A stretch of DNA of 64,000 nt from Liolophura sinensis (lineage: Eukaryota > Mollusca > Polyplacophora > Chitonida > Chitonidae), in contig NC_088297.1 in NCBI RefSeq assembly GCF_032854445.1, forward strand, positions 3,161,991 to 3,225,990. The letters run 5' to 3'. Positions 35,770-45,900 of this stretch are shown here, piece by piece; the first letter of the stretch is position 1, and every line of letters starts with the position of its first letter. Made by a program: the position numbers and the translations under genes. The notes under the pieces are model-generated. The model searched no databases, was not told the origin of the DNA, and saw only the letters and a list, made by a program, of their open reading frames with translations.

Positions 35770-35936
35770 TTTATTTCTTTATTTTATTTGATTGGTGTTT
35801 TATGCCGTACCCAAGAATATTTCACTTATACGACGGCGGTCAGCATTATGGTGGGTGGAAACTGGGCCGAGCCCGGGGGAAATCCATGACAATCCGCTGG
35901 TTGCTGACAGACCTTCCCACTTACGGCTGAAGAGGA
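35770..35936 (-). mobile_element. SINE 3' two-thirds, minus strand, with target-site duplication
   Basis: It runs from TTTATTTGATTGGTGTTTTA to GACCTTCCCACTTACGGCTG. A perfect 13-bp duplication ACTCTAGGTTATA lies at 35757-35769 and 35937-35949. It is 5'-truncated, as LINE-mobilised insertions often are. Confidence 0.92.
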
Positions 35937-35949
35937 ACTCTAGGTTATA

Positions 35950-36583
35950 GGCAGGAAAGAAAACAGCGATGGAATACACAGTATTTAAATGCTTAACATA
36001 ACTAGACATAGTTCAACTACTACGTTTAAATTATACACACAAAAAAAAATAAAGAGTACAAACAAGCCTGAGTTTTTGACAAGGTGCATCGATGTGACTT
36101 TAGAGTTGACAGCGTGAACTTCACAGCGCATTTGATGAGAGTGCACATTGTATGGTCCTACTTCATGCACACTGAAACAGAGAACAATATGAATATCACA
36201 GAAAGCTTGATATAAAGGAACTTGAGGGTAAATTTTAATATTTGTGAGTGAAATTTACAGCAGATAACTGCCCATGCACATAACAAAATGAGAAATGAGA
36301 AGTGATTATTGCAAAATGGCTGTCATTTCCCCTTTGACCTTTATGAAACTGAATTTGAAAGAAATGTGTAGTGGTAATTTTGTAACATAACTTCATACTT
36401 ATTTGCAGAATGCTGAGGTAGTTTCCAGCGAATTGAGATTACAGGTACAAGTGTGAAATACACAGAAAGTTTTCGTTTGGCCAGGATAAAATATGGTAGC
36501 CTGAATGTAATGTATGATAACAATACATCAAGTTAAGAATTACCAACTTGGAATGAGTGTACAATTTGCTTACATGTACTTAT
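35950..36583. other. Spacer without recognised genes
   Basis: Nothing supported. Confidence 0.4.
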
Positions 36584-36735
36584 GTAATCGCTGAAGAATT
36601 TCCCTACGTGGGTGACACAAGGATTCGAACTTGGGTCTCCGCAGCCGACGTCCAGCGCTCTACCAACGGAGCTAAAGGGAAATTTCCACTAGCTACTGCT
36701 AGTATAAGCACTGGAAAGCTGCTCCTGTTACACTC
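36584..36735 (-). repeat. tRNA-derived repeat, unit 1
   Basis: On the minus strand TAGCTCCGTTGGTAGAGCGC is a good A box and AAGTTCGAATCCTTG a perfect B box, spaced as in a tRNA. The acceptor arms do not pair, so it is not a working tRNA. A 3' extension (AGTAGCTAGTGG-type plus GCTTATACTAGCAG) is shared with 36832-36978, showing a second SINE-like family. Confidence 0.7.
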
Positions 36736-36831
36736 CTCCCCACTTAAATCCTCCCCTCTCTCCCAAAACACACCCAAGATCACTGGCCCAGAGCTCCACG
36801 CTTCTTAGAACCTGTTGGGTCAAGGTACCAG

Positions 36832-36978
36832 TGGAATGGTTGAAAGATTTCACTACGTCGGTCACATTCAAACTCGGGTTTCTGCAGCTGATGTCCAGCG
36901 CTCTACCAACTGAGCTAACGGGCAATTCCTGCTAACTACTGCTAGTATAAGCACTGGAAAGCTGCTCCAGTTACACAT
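36832..36978 (-). repeat. tRNA-derived repeat, unit 2
   Basis: Same orientation and layout as 36584-36735, with TAGCTCAGTTGGTAGAGCGC and a mutated B box (GAGTTTGAATGTGAC). The flanking GCTAGTATAAGCACTGGAAA is identical between the units, which lie about 247 bp apart in direct orientation. Confidence 0.7.
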
Positions 36979-37799
36979 ATACACTGCCGTGGAACCCAGT
37001 TGTCAATGAAACATATGTTTGTTTACACAGCCACTCAGAACAACACCCGGTGACCTAAAGCCCCTGACTAATGCACCTTACCTACAAGATTTGTAAGTTA
37101 CCGTGCCAACATACATGTACGCAAACATGTGTTGATTATATTATTCATTTGATTCGTGTTTTACGTTGCAAACAAGTATTGAAAGCCAAACTGAAGTTGA
37201 AGTATAGCTGTGAAGGGCAGTGATTGCAGGAATATGCTCTGTGCGTTGTACATGAATTATAACTAAGTTAAATTGTAATTATATAATTATAATTAAATCA
37301 TAATTTAACTCAGCGACCCCACGGTGTCTTGCAATTACACTGTCTTGTAATACTGCACCCACTGATAAAATTGGGGGACGAACAGGAGTTACCAGATAAC
37401 GCCCCCTAGTGGCAAAATGGGAAACTAAAGTAATTGCTGCACCAGAAAAATCAGCATTTAGGTCCATTTACCTCTCTGTTACTTATGACGTACTGGTCAC
37501 TGCCAGGATCCCGGGTGCTCGAAACTATATATGAATCCTGATCCCCAGTCGGAATTTCAAGGTTTAAAATTCACACGTTTAAAGGCGAACCAAATGCGAT
37601 TAAATGATTTTTTCATGCTATAAGGTACATGCATTAATAAAAATATGTTATTATTAAACTATAAATGCTCGGTACCATACCGGTACTGCACACAGGTACC
37701 TAATCTATAGCTGTACGTATGTGTAAATAATACACACGTGGTTGTTGTTTCACCATTTTCTACTTCGCTGTGAATTTGGGCTTTGTATTGTGGCATTTG
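36979..37799. other. Spacer without recognised genes
   Basis: Contains a TAATTATA-rich imperfect palindrome near 37275-37305. No exon supported. Confidence 0.35.
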
Positions 37800-38010
37800 A
37801 TTGGTCGAATGACGCCCTGCCATGCTTTGTTTGTAAGATGTGATCTGATTGAGTCCAACAATTTGCGGTCAATCCATACTGAAATGTAAAGTAGTGGGAC
37901 ATAGTCTCGTACCTTGCCCAATTATTCGTAAACGAACAAGTTACATGTTCCGTTCTGCTCATGGATGTCCGTTCTCCTCGTGGACGTTCTTGCTCATGGA
38001 TGTAGGCTGC
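37800..38010 (+). repeat. Dispersed repeat, inverted partner of 8340-8560
   Basis: TGTAAGATGTGATCTGATTG, AGTCCAACAATTTGCGGTCA and, after a longer insert, ATGGATGTCCGTTCTCCTCG and CTCATGGATGTAGGCTG are collinear with the complement of the 8.4-kb copy. Confidence 0.7.
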
Positions 38011-38537
38011 CCAGTGCTACTCCTCTTTTCTCGTATTTTTAGAATGCAGAGTATGAGTCATTTTGGCGGGAATAGGAAAAGTTGGTTTTGTGGCGGTTAC
38101 ATTGTTGCAGGCTAAAATTTGTGATCAGAAATTAATGTCATGACGAAAGCGAAGCTTTTAACAAAAGTAAGTAGAGCTTTCAGTGTAAGTTAAAGTAATG
38201 ACTAACTGTCTTACGTACATGAAAGTCAGTTAACAACAACAACACATACACAGCAGTTTGTAGTCTGTATACATTGCTGTGTGTAAATAAACGACGTAGC
38301 CCAGTTTATAAGTGTCGAATATCCAGGTTCCTCGCAGTGAGCAGGAGGTGATATAGTAGAAGTGAATGATAAATAGATAGCTAAATGGGTGAAATGGTGA
38401 TTTTTGCCGCTTCATAAAGCTTTTGGCCAGGTACTATGTGCAGGGCAATTGAAACTGTTATATTTGAAGGTACATAGTCCGAGATTGTTCTAATGTTAGG
38501 ATTTCCAAAATTTTGTTCTGCCAAGGATGGCCCCAAT

Positions 38538-38762
38538 CCAACGTCAGAGCACACTCCATTTAAAAACCTGATGCAGTTACCTGCCCTTGTCAAACATGCC
38601 GAGACTGTCAGTATAACCATTCGCTTTGAGCATATCACCAAGGAATCTCAGACCCATGTGACCTAGGACACATATTTGATAGATAATTTTTTTTTCAAAC
38701 ATTATTACACACCGCCATGGTAACTGCATCAGGTTTGTAAATGGAGCTCGCTCTGAGGTTGG
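38538..38762. repeat. Foldback with 44-bp arms
   Basis: 38538-38581 (CCAACGTCAGAGCACACTCC onward) and the complement of 38719-38762 agree at about 39 of 44 positions, both ending AACCTGATGCAGTTACC. The loop is about 137 bp. It could be a MITE-like or snap-back element. Confidence 0.7.
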
Positions 38763-39059
38763 CTTGAGGACTACCTGCAAATATGACAGTTTCTAGTATC
38801 CTGCACAGCCTAAAACTTTAAGAACCTGCAAAAACTCAGCATTTGACCCATTTAGCTCTCTGCTTAGCACGTTTCTATGTTATCACCTCTTGCTCATTGC
38901 TGTAACATTGTAGGAGGACAAATTCTTTTGTACCATGCTGTCTAGATTACTACATGTCTCTAGATTAAATATGTTGACAGATGTTTGAATGAAGGACAAG
39001 GCCCCAGGAACACGAATCAGTCATAATTAGGGGTTGAAGCCTCGTGACGAAAAGCCCTT

Positions 39060-41721
39060 TTTTATGATTTTTATTATTCCTCGCGATTTTGTATCTGAGT
39101 TGTAGAAAAATTGGTAAGAGCTAGAAAGCTGAAATTTTAACACATGATGGGCCAAGGCTTAAACCTGTGCGCTGTAACTTTTGGTGACGATTGGTCACGT
39201 GACATGGCAGCCATATTGGATTTTGTCCAAAAACCCGACCCTGCTTTAAAAATCTTCTTCTGGAGAACGGCTGGACCAATTTGCTTCCAATTTTTACTGA
39301 ATGTTGTCCATTGGCGTACCATTCTACAATCATGCATTTTTAGGATACATAGATAACACCAGCATTAAAAGCGTTTGTTTTTGTTTCGTACAGTAGACAA
39401 ATGTATGGCATATCTTGGTGTATGAAGTTTGTGAAGTTTGCTTCCAGAAGTCACGTGACATGGCGGCCATTTTGAAAACACGTGAGATCGCTGTGAACGT
39501 CTTAACGTGATAAAGCGCAAATAATTGACTCAAAAATATCAAAAAAGTATCGAACAATTTTGATACAATATAGCCCATGGATAGCGATAAAATTTGAGAA
39601 CATAATTGAAATTCATTTCCAAATTACTTCCGGTGGCCATCTTAAAAAATGCCACATAAGAGAATGCATTAAACTTAATCTGATTTAAATGAGCAAGGTG
39701 TGTAGTCATATGTTATTTCCCATGCTGTACACGAATATGTGCTTAGTATTTTCCTAGATGAAATAGTTTTCTGTATAATGAGGAAAAAACAACCCTAGAA
39801 ATGCCCCATTTAAGTCACATGAGCCATGGTAAAGATATATGCTGCAGTATTTCTAATGTTCTAGGCCGGGAAACACATGTATCATTCTGATAGAAAGCTG
39901 AAATTTCGCCATATGAAAGGCGTTGGCATATGTATGTCAGCTTTAACTTGAGGGTATTGCTCATGTTAGAAAAGCTCAATACTAGTTGTGGATGAAAATT
40001 GGGAATTTTAAATGTGCTTAAATATGCAAATTAGGCTACAGAGATAATTCTGTGCAATAGACAAATGTATGGTCTATGGTATATGTGAAGGTCATTTCCG
40101 GAAGTCACGTGACATGACGGCCATTTTGAAAACGTAAAAATGCTTCAAACATCTGAAGATGAAAAAGCGCTCAATGAATTACTCAGAAATTTTGATACAA
40201 CGAAGCCCATAGACAGTGCATTAAAGTTCGAGAACAAATTTGAAATCCATTTGCAAAATACTTATGGCTGTTTTCTTGAAAATGTGGGCATGTATTAAAT
40301 TTTATGCGATTTTCATAATCAAGGAGTATAATCATATCTAATTCAGCATGCTGGATTTTTCTTATGGTTTGCTGAAAGCCTTTGGAATGTTTAAATAGCT
40401 GTAAGAGGAAAAGCTTTCCTTAGACGTTGAAATTTGTTAGGATGTAAATTTTGGCCGTTTTTGATTATGTGACATGTAAGCCATCTTGGATTTTGATCAA
40501 ACCCTTTAAAAATTTTCTTCTCAAGAACCAACAACAGATTCTTTTGACATTTGACATACGTTTAGAGTGATCCCAGTTACCCAGTTAAAGCAAGTTTGAA
40601 AAAATCTTGGACATTCATTTATTTAGTTATTTATTTGTTTGATGGGTGTTTTATGCTGTACTCAAGAATATATCACTTGTACGATGGCGGCCAGCATTAT
40701 GGTGGGTGGAAACCTGGCAGAGCCCTGGGGGAAACCCACGACCATCTGCAGGTTGCTGGCAGACCTTCCCACATACTGGACATTCATCAAAAGCTTTGCA
40801 GACTGGCCACTGGTTGAATTTGTGAACTAGTTTTGAAATGTCAGGTTTTTTTCTGGAATTAGAACTAGAATATAGTCATGTAATTTAATGAGCTATAACT
40901 CGAGAACTATTGGAGCTGGAAGTGTGAAACTTTTGCCAAATTATAGCCCAAGACATGCTCTTTCATTGGCATGGCAACAGATTTGAGCTATGATCAATAG
41001 TTTCCTCGCTAAATCCATGTAAACGAATCCATCCAAAAGTACCCAATTCAAATGATACAGGTTGAATGAAACCCATTGATTTTTCCTGGAGACATATATC
41101 GTGTGTATGGTTTCTTGATTGTCTTGTGATTGGTTAACTTTGTCTACCCACTTACCCGCCGTGTGGTATGATGCAGATGTGTCTCAGGCAGTTGAACGGT
41201 GAAGATTGTTGCTGTCGGGGAAATTGACATGTGGCAGATTGCACCTGGCTTGTTTTACTCACGCTAGTCAGTCATGTCAGACTTCGATCCCAGCTTACCA
41301 AATTTGTCACGTGATTAAAATTTTCTGAATTTAAATATTCTAAGTATGCTGTGTGGCATAGTTTGATGTTCTGATCACGAATCTGGTCTTTTTTCTTTTC
41401 GATGATGCAAAGTTTTGTTGTGAATTGTCATAAAAGTCCGAAAAAGTGCAATTTCCCCCACATTTGGAGGTCGCATGACACAGAACCACTATAGCTGAAA
41501 AGCTGAAAATGGCTGAGTGCAAAGGGCAATATGTGTACTGTATGTGTGCAGAAAATCGTTGAAGTGTCTTAATAACTGGTGAGTTGCAGTGATTATCCAA
41601 AGGGTGATCTACTGTATCAGCACTTTTACGTTTTTAATGCATTTATATCCAGGATGAATATACAGATATTGTAAGCATGCTACCTCATGTAATCTGATGT
41701 CCTGATCATGAATCTGGTCTT
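39060..41721 (+). repeat. Dispersed element R, copy 3
   Basis: Direct modules at about 39.19, 39.45, 40.10 and 40.47 kb carry GTCACGTGAC followed by ATGGCGGCCAT or variants. ATCTTCTTCTGGAGAACGGC (39250) is the complement of the 31.44-kb block. 41340-41600 matches the complement of the 30.48-30.68 kb modules (TTTGATGTTCTGATCACGAA, CTGAAAATGGCTGA). SINEs have inserted at 40619 and 41734. Confidence 0.6.
40619..40776 (-). mobile_element. SINE 3' two-thirds, minus strand, with target-site duplication
   Basis: (TTTA)n to TGGCAGACCTTCCCACATAC, inside element R. The 11-bp duplication TGGACATTCAT lies at 40608-40618 and 40777-40787. Confidence 0.92.
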
Positions 41722-41733
41722 ATTTCTTTCCTG

Positions 41734-41990
41734 GGGGCCTCCGTGGCTCAGTTGGTTAGCGCGCTAGCGCAGCATAATGACCCAGGAGTCTCTCACCAAT
41801 GCGGTCGCTGTGAGTTCAACTCCAGCTCATGCTGGCTTCCTCTCCGGCCATACATGGGAAGGTTTGTCAGCAACCTGCGGTTGGCCGTGGGTTTCTCCCG
41901 GGCTCTGCCCGGTTTCCATCCACCATAATGCTGGCCGCCGTTGTATAAGTGAAATATTCTTGAGTACAGCGTAAAACTTGAATCAAATAA
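41734..41990 (+). mobile_element. Full-length reference SINE of this window
   Basis: It starts GGGGCCTCCGTGGCTCAGTT (A box TGGCTCAGTTGG) and has a B-box-like GTGAGTTCAACTCC about 60 bp on. A central block CTCATGCTGGCTTCCTCTCC and GTTTCTCCCGGGCTCTGCCC follow, then a conserved 3' domain AAGTGAAATATTCTTGAGTA and an AATAAA end. A perfect 12-bp duplication ATTTCTTTCCTG flanks it at 41722-41733 and 41991-42002. It inserted into a copy of element R. The conserved internal domain suggests one of the tRNA-SINE superfamilies with a shared central domain; which one needs a library search. Confidence 0.95.
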
Positions 41991-42002
41991 ATTTCTTTCC
42001 TG

Positions 42003-42859
42003 TGAACGTATAGTTTTGCTGCAGATTACAATAAATGCAATTTCCACCATATTTCGTGGTCGATTTACTCCGTTCGGCACATCCACATACATATGATATA
42101 CAATGTACTTACAACACACGAATGACTACGAAGAATGTAGGCTTTCTAATTAAGTTGGTTATGTATCTACATGTATACATGGGCACCCATTAAGGTCACC
42201 GGAAATGACACCGTATAGAACCCCGTCATCGCTAACGGCTCTGATCATGCACTGTCATCACATTTAAGGTTGCAAGTGCAAGAAGCTTCTGTTATTTCTA
42301 GCAGCCATATTTAGACTTATGTCAGACCTACATGTAGTCTTAACTTCAAAACAGCTCACTGGGCTAAAATTGTGATGAAACTTCAGAATCTTAAGTGATT
42401 CTTAAAATTGTGATGCAACTTAAGTTTCTTAGACCTACATGATAAAAAAAATGAAAATTAGCATTTAAGTGGAAATGTAAGTCCAGAAATAATACCACAA
42501 TTTAAGACTAAAGCTGAAATACATGTAAGTCTATGACAGCTTTGCTATTCTGATGCCAGGCTTATGAACATGCATAGGCAAATGGGGGACAGTAATTTAG
42601 GGTGATTAATAATAAAACATTCTTGTAGCATCTAAATGCTTGTTTGTCTTTAATTAGGACACATTGGTTGTGGGTTCAAAGCCAGCCTTGGGCAGGAAAT
42701 TGGTGGATTCGCCAGCACACAGTGTTCATCAGGCTGTGTTGACCATAAGGGGTCATTAGTGCATGTGTGGACATTTGTGCAGTCTAATGTTGGGTGAGGA
42801 CATATTCCATTTCTTTTTGTGAATATTCGTTTAATTTTTTGCTCATGTGTTTATTTCAG
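42003..42859. other. Upstream region of MRNIP
   Basis: No TATA box or CpG-dense promoter is apparent. TGTGGGTTCAAAGCC at about 42669 is box-B-like, an old tRNA-derived fragment. TTATTTCAG just before 42860 looks like an acceptor, so a non-coding first exon probably lies in or beyond this stretch. Confidence 0.35.
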
Positions 42860-42875
42860 GCTTGATTTACCCATA

Positions 42876-42995
42876 ATGCCACAGGAGTTTCAAGTTTTAC
42901 GCTGTTATTCTTGTGACACTTTTCAAGTACATCAGGTGAAAAAGGCCAAGAAATGGAACTGCAAAGTTTGTGGTGAGAAGCAGTCTTTGATAAAG
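42876..42995 (+). CDS. MRNIP: MRNIP coding exon 1
   Basis: Forty codons carrying both CxxC pairs. The donor is AAG followed by GTGAGTGG, phase 0. The exon probably begins at 42860 after TTATTTCAG, giving 16 nt of 5' UTR in this exon. That 16-nt stretch has no in-frame stop, so an upstream coding exon is not strictly excluded. Confidence 0.88.
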
Positions 42996-45900
42996 GTGAG
43001 TGGAGACTACGTGACCATATGTGACATTACTTATATCCTTGTATGTCTGTTAACATTTCCTTTTCTGGAGTTGGTTAGCACGCTAGCGCAGCGTAATGAC
43101 CCAGGAGTCTCTCACTAATGCGGTCGACGTGAGTTCAAGTCCAGCTCATGCTGGCTTCCTCTCCGGCTGTATTTGGGAAGGTGTGCCAGGAACCTGCGGA
43201 TGGTCGTGGGTTTCCCCTGGGCTCTGCCCGGTTTCCACCCACCATAACGCTGGCTGCCTTCGTATATAAGTGAAATATTCTTGAGTACGGCGTGAATCAC
43301 CAATCAGATAAATAAATAAATCTTTTCTGGAAGCAGTCTGTCTGTAGACATGATTTTGTGCACACAACTCACCAATTTCCATAAAAAAATTGCATATTTT
43401 TCATGCTGTCGGCATCAATATTTTTACAAAATATCAACAAAAAAGAAATAAACCTAGCATAACCACCATTTTTAGCTCACCTGTCTAAAATACAGGTGTA
43501 GCTCATGTTGTACCCTGAGCATCATTGTCCAATAAAAGGGAAAGCAGTGTTAAGCAAAATGTTAGGGGTGGTATCTTTAAAAGGGTCGCAGGGTTAGCTC
43601 AAGACTTGCTCGCATGTAGAGTACAATAGCACAAGGGGGATATTCCATCGATATGTGCATATTAAGTAATGTAAATTACTAAATTCCTGACGTAATGTAT
43701 AACAAAATGTTAGGGTAGGTATCTTAAAAGATATTGTATGTATTGACTTGAAGTTTTACATACATATAAAGCACAATGGCATAGAGGAATGCTCTTTCAC
43801 TGATGCGTTGTGAGTGTATTAAATACTTACATGGAGGTTTAGAGATCTGGCACTTCTCGCTTGTTAGTATCCAGTTATGTGCAGTGGATAATTTTTCACA
43901 TACGTAGAACATCTTTAGTACTGTTACTATGGGACAATTTACTATGGAGAATCGACTCAGTGTTCCAAAAGCAATTTGTAGTCATCCTCAGGGAATACAT
44001 CGAGCCACTCCAGTCAAGTTGCATGCACTGCTCAGTTTGTACAGCAGTGGGGATAGACACCTTAAGTCGTGAGTTCAAGTCTCACTTGAGCCAGTTAAGT
44101 ATTGTCGCTGATTATGTCTCCTTAACTTGAATGAATGAATGAATGTTTATGGCTTAACGCCACATCGGCAATATCTTTACCATATCGTGGCGATCTCCTT
44201 AACTTGTGTTGTAGTCACTAACGATGATTGAAATTTTTCCTCGTACAATTTGTTTGGTTTAATTAGGTGTTTGGTCAAGGCACCGGGGCTGAATGTCGGC
44301 GGCACACGCAGAAGCTGAACATGGTACAGGGAGAGGCTCGGGAGTGGGGGACTGTCCAGCAGGAGGAGGGTCACAAGGCTGGGGCTCAGACTTGTGAGGA
44401 ATCTGTCAAACAGGTTTTGATTTAATGTTATATTTGTGTAGTAAATTTGTCCACTGGTACCATGCCATACCACCACATGCAGCTTGCATTTTCCACCTCA
44501 AAATATCAACAACAAAAAATAAACCTAGCATAACCACCATTTTTTTGCTCACCTGTCTAAAATACAGGTGTAGCTTATGTTGCACTCTGAGCATCATTGT
44601 CCAATAAAAGGGAAAGCAGTGTTAAACAAAATGTTAGGGGTGGTATCTTTAAAAGGGTCGCAGGGTTAGCTCAAGACTTGCTCGCATGTAGAGCCCAATA
44701 GCACAAGGGGGATATTCCATCGATGTGTGCATATTGACGTAATGTATAACAAAATGTTAGGGTAGGTATCTTAAAAGATGTTGTATGTATTGACTTGAAG
44801 TTTTACATACATATAAAGCACAATGGCAGAGAGGAATGCTCTTGATGCCTTGTGAGCGTATTAAGTACCGGAAATGAACAAATTTACAATTTCAGTTTGT
44901 TATGCATTGAGCTGAAGTTTTGCATTCATGTGTCTCATACAGACAATCTCTTGGGTAGCGTTACTACCATTTCTAAGTTTTTAGCTGTGGTTGCTGGAAG
45001 TAAAGTCATAGCATTTGTTACCCTGGCAGGGTTATATCAAGAATCAGAAAGTTATGTCCGCATTCTGAAAAAACAATAACCAAGCACAGAGAGGCCCAGG
45101 CTCCAAAATCCACCCAGACCCTTGGCGGATGAAAGACTTCATCTTAATAATATTAAGCTTTGCAGTGCATTTAATTTTTGGATGAATTTGAGTGGTTTGT
45201 CTTAGTTTTGGTGGCACAACCCCAAAGACAGGAACAAAACCACAATCTGTTATGACCACCTGCCATCAGTAGTTTTCGCCAATCTGTACACATTATTTCT
45301 TAGGTGAGGAGATTTTCAGCCTTCTTGTTATTCTGAAGTTACCTCCCCTTGGCTGGTGAGGAATGGCGAACTCAGTGATTGATGATTACTAAAGATAAAG
45401 CCCTCTAGTTCAAGTTTAAGTAATTTCCTTTGATTGTTTGAAAAGAGGTGCTTAGTTTTTTTTTTTTTAAAAATCATTCCTTTGATTTTTTAAAGCATCT
45501 GTTATACGGACACAGAAAGGCCCTAGATCTAACATAGCTTTGCTATGGTAGCCTCTGATATTTTTAATTCTGTCCAACACAGACAAAACTTAACTAGGTG
45601 CAAAATGGACCTGGTATGGTAAGGCAGAGAATTGGCCCCAGAGAGGTACAATAAGACACTGCAGATTTTTCAGAATCTCAGCACAGTTCTGTAAATTTCA
45701 AAATCAAAAGTACAAAACTTGGTCAAATCCCCTGTAAAAGTTATGTGGCCATAGAATGGATGGTTACTTCGTAATCACTCGCCAAAAATACACTCTTGAG
45801 CAAAAACGCCATTTTTCGTACAAGCGAGAGACTTTGATTTACAGTATGAAGATCAATGTTAACCAGAAAAATATCTTTACTGAAAGTTTCACGTGTGTAT

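Noticed and set aside
36850-36923. Functional tRNA gene on the minus strand
   Set aside because: A and B boxes are present but the acceptor and anticodon stems do not pair, and the sequence is part of a duplicated repeat.
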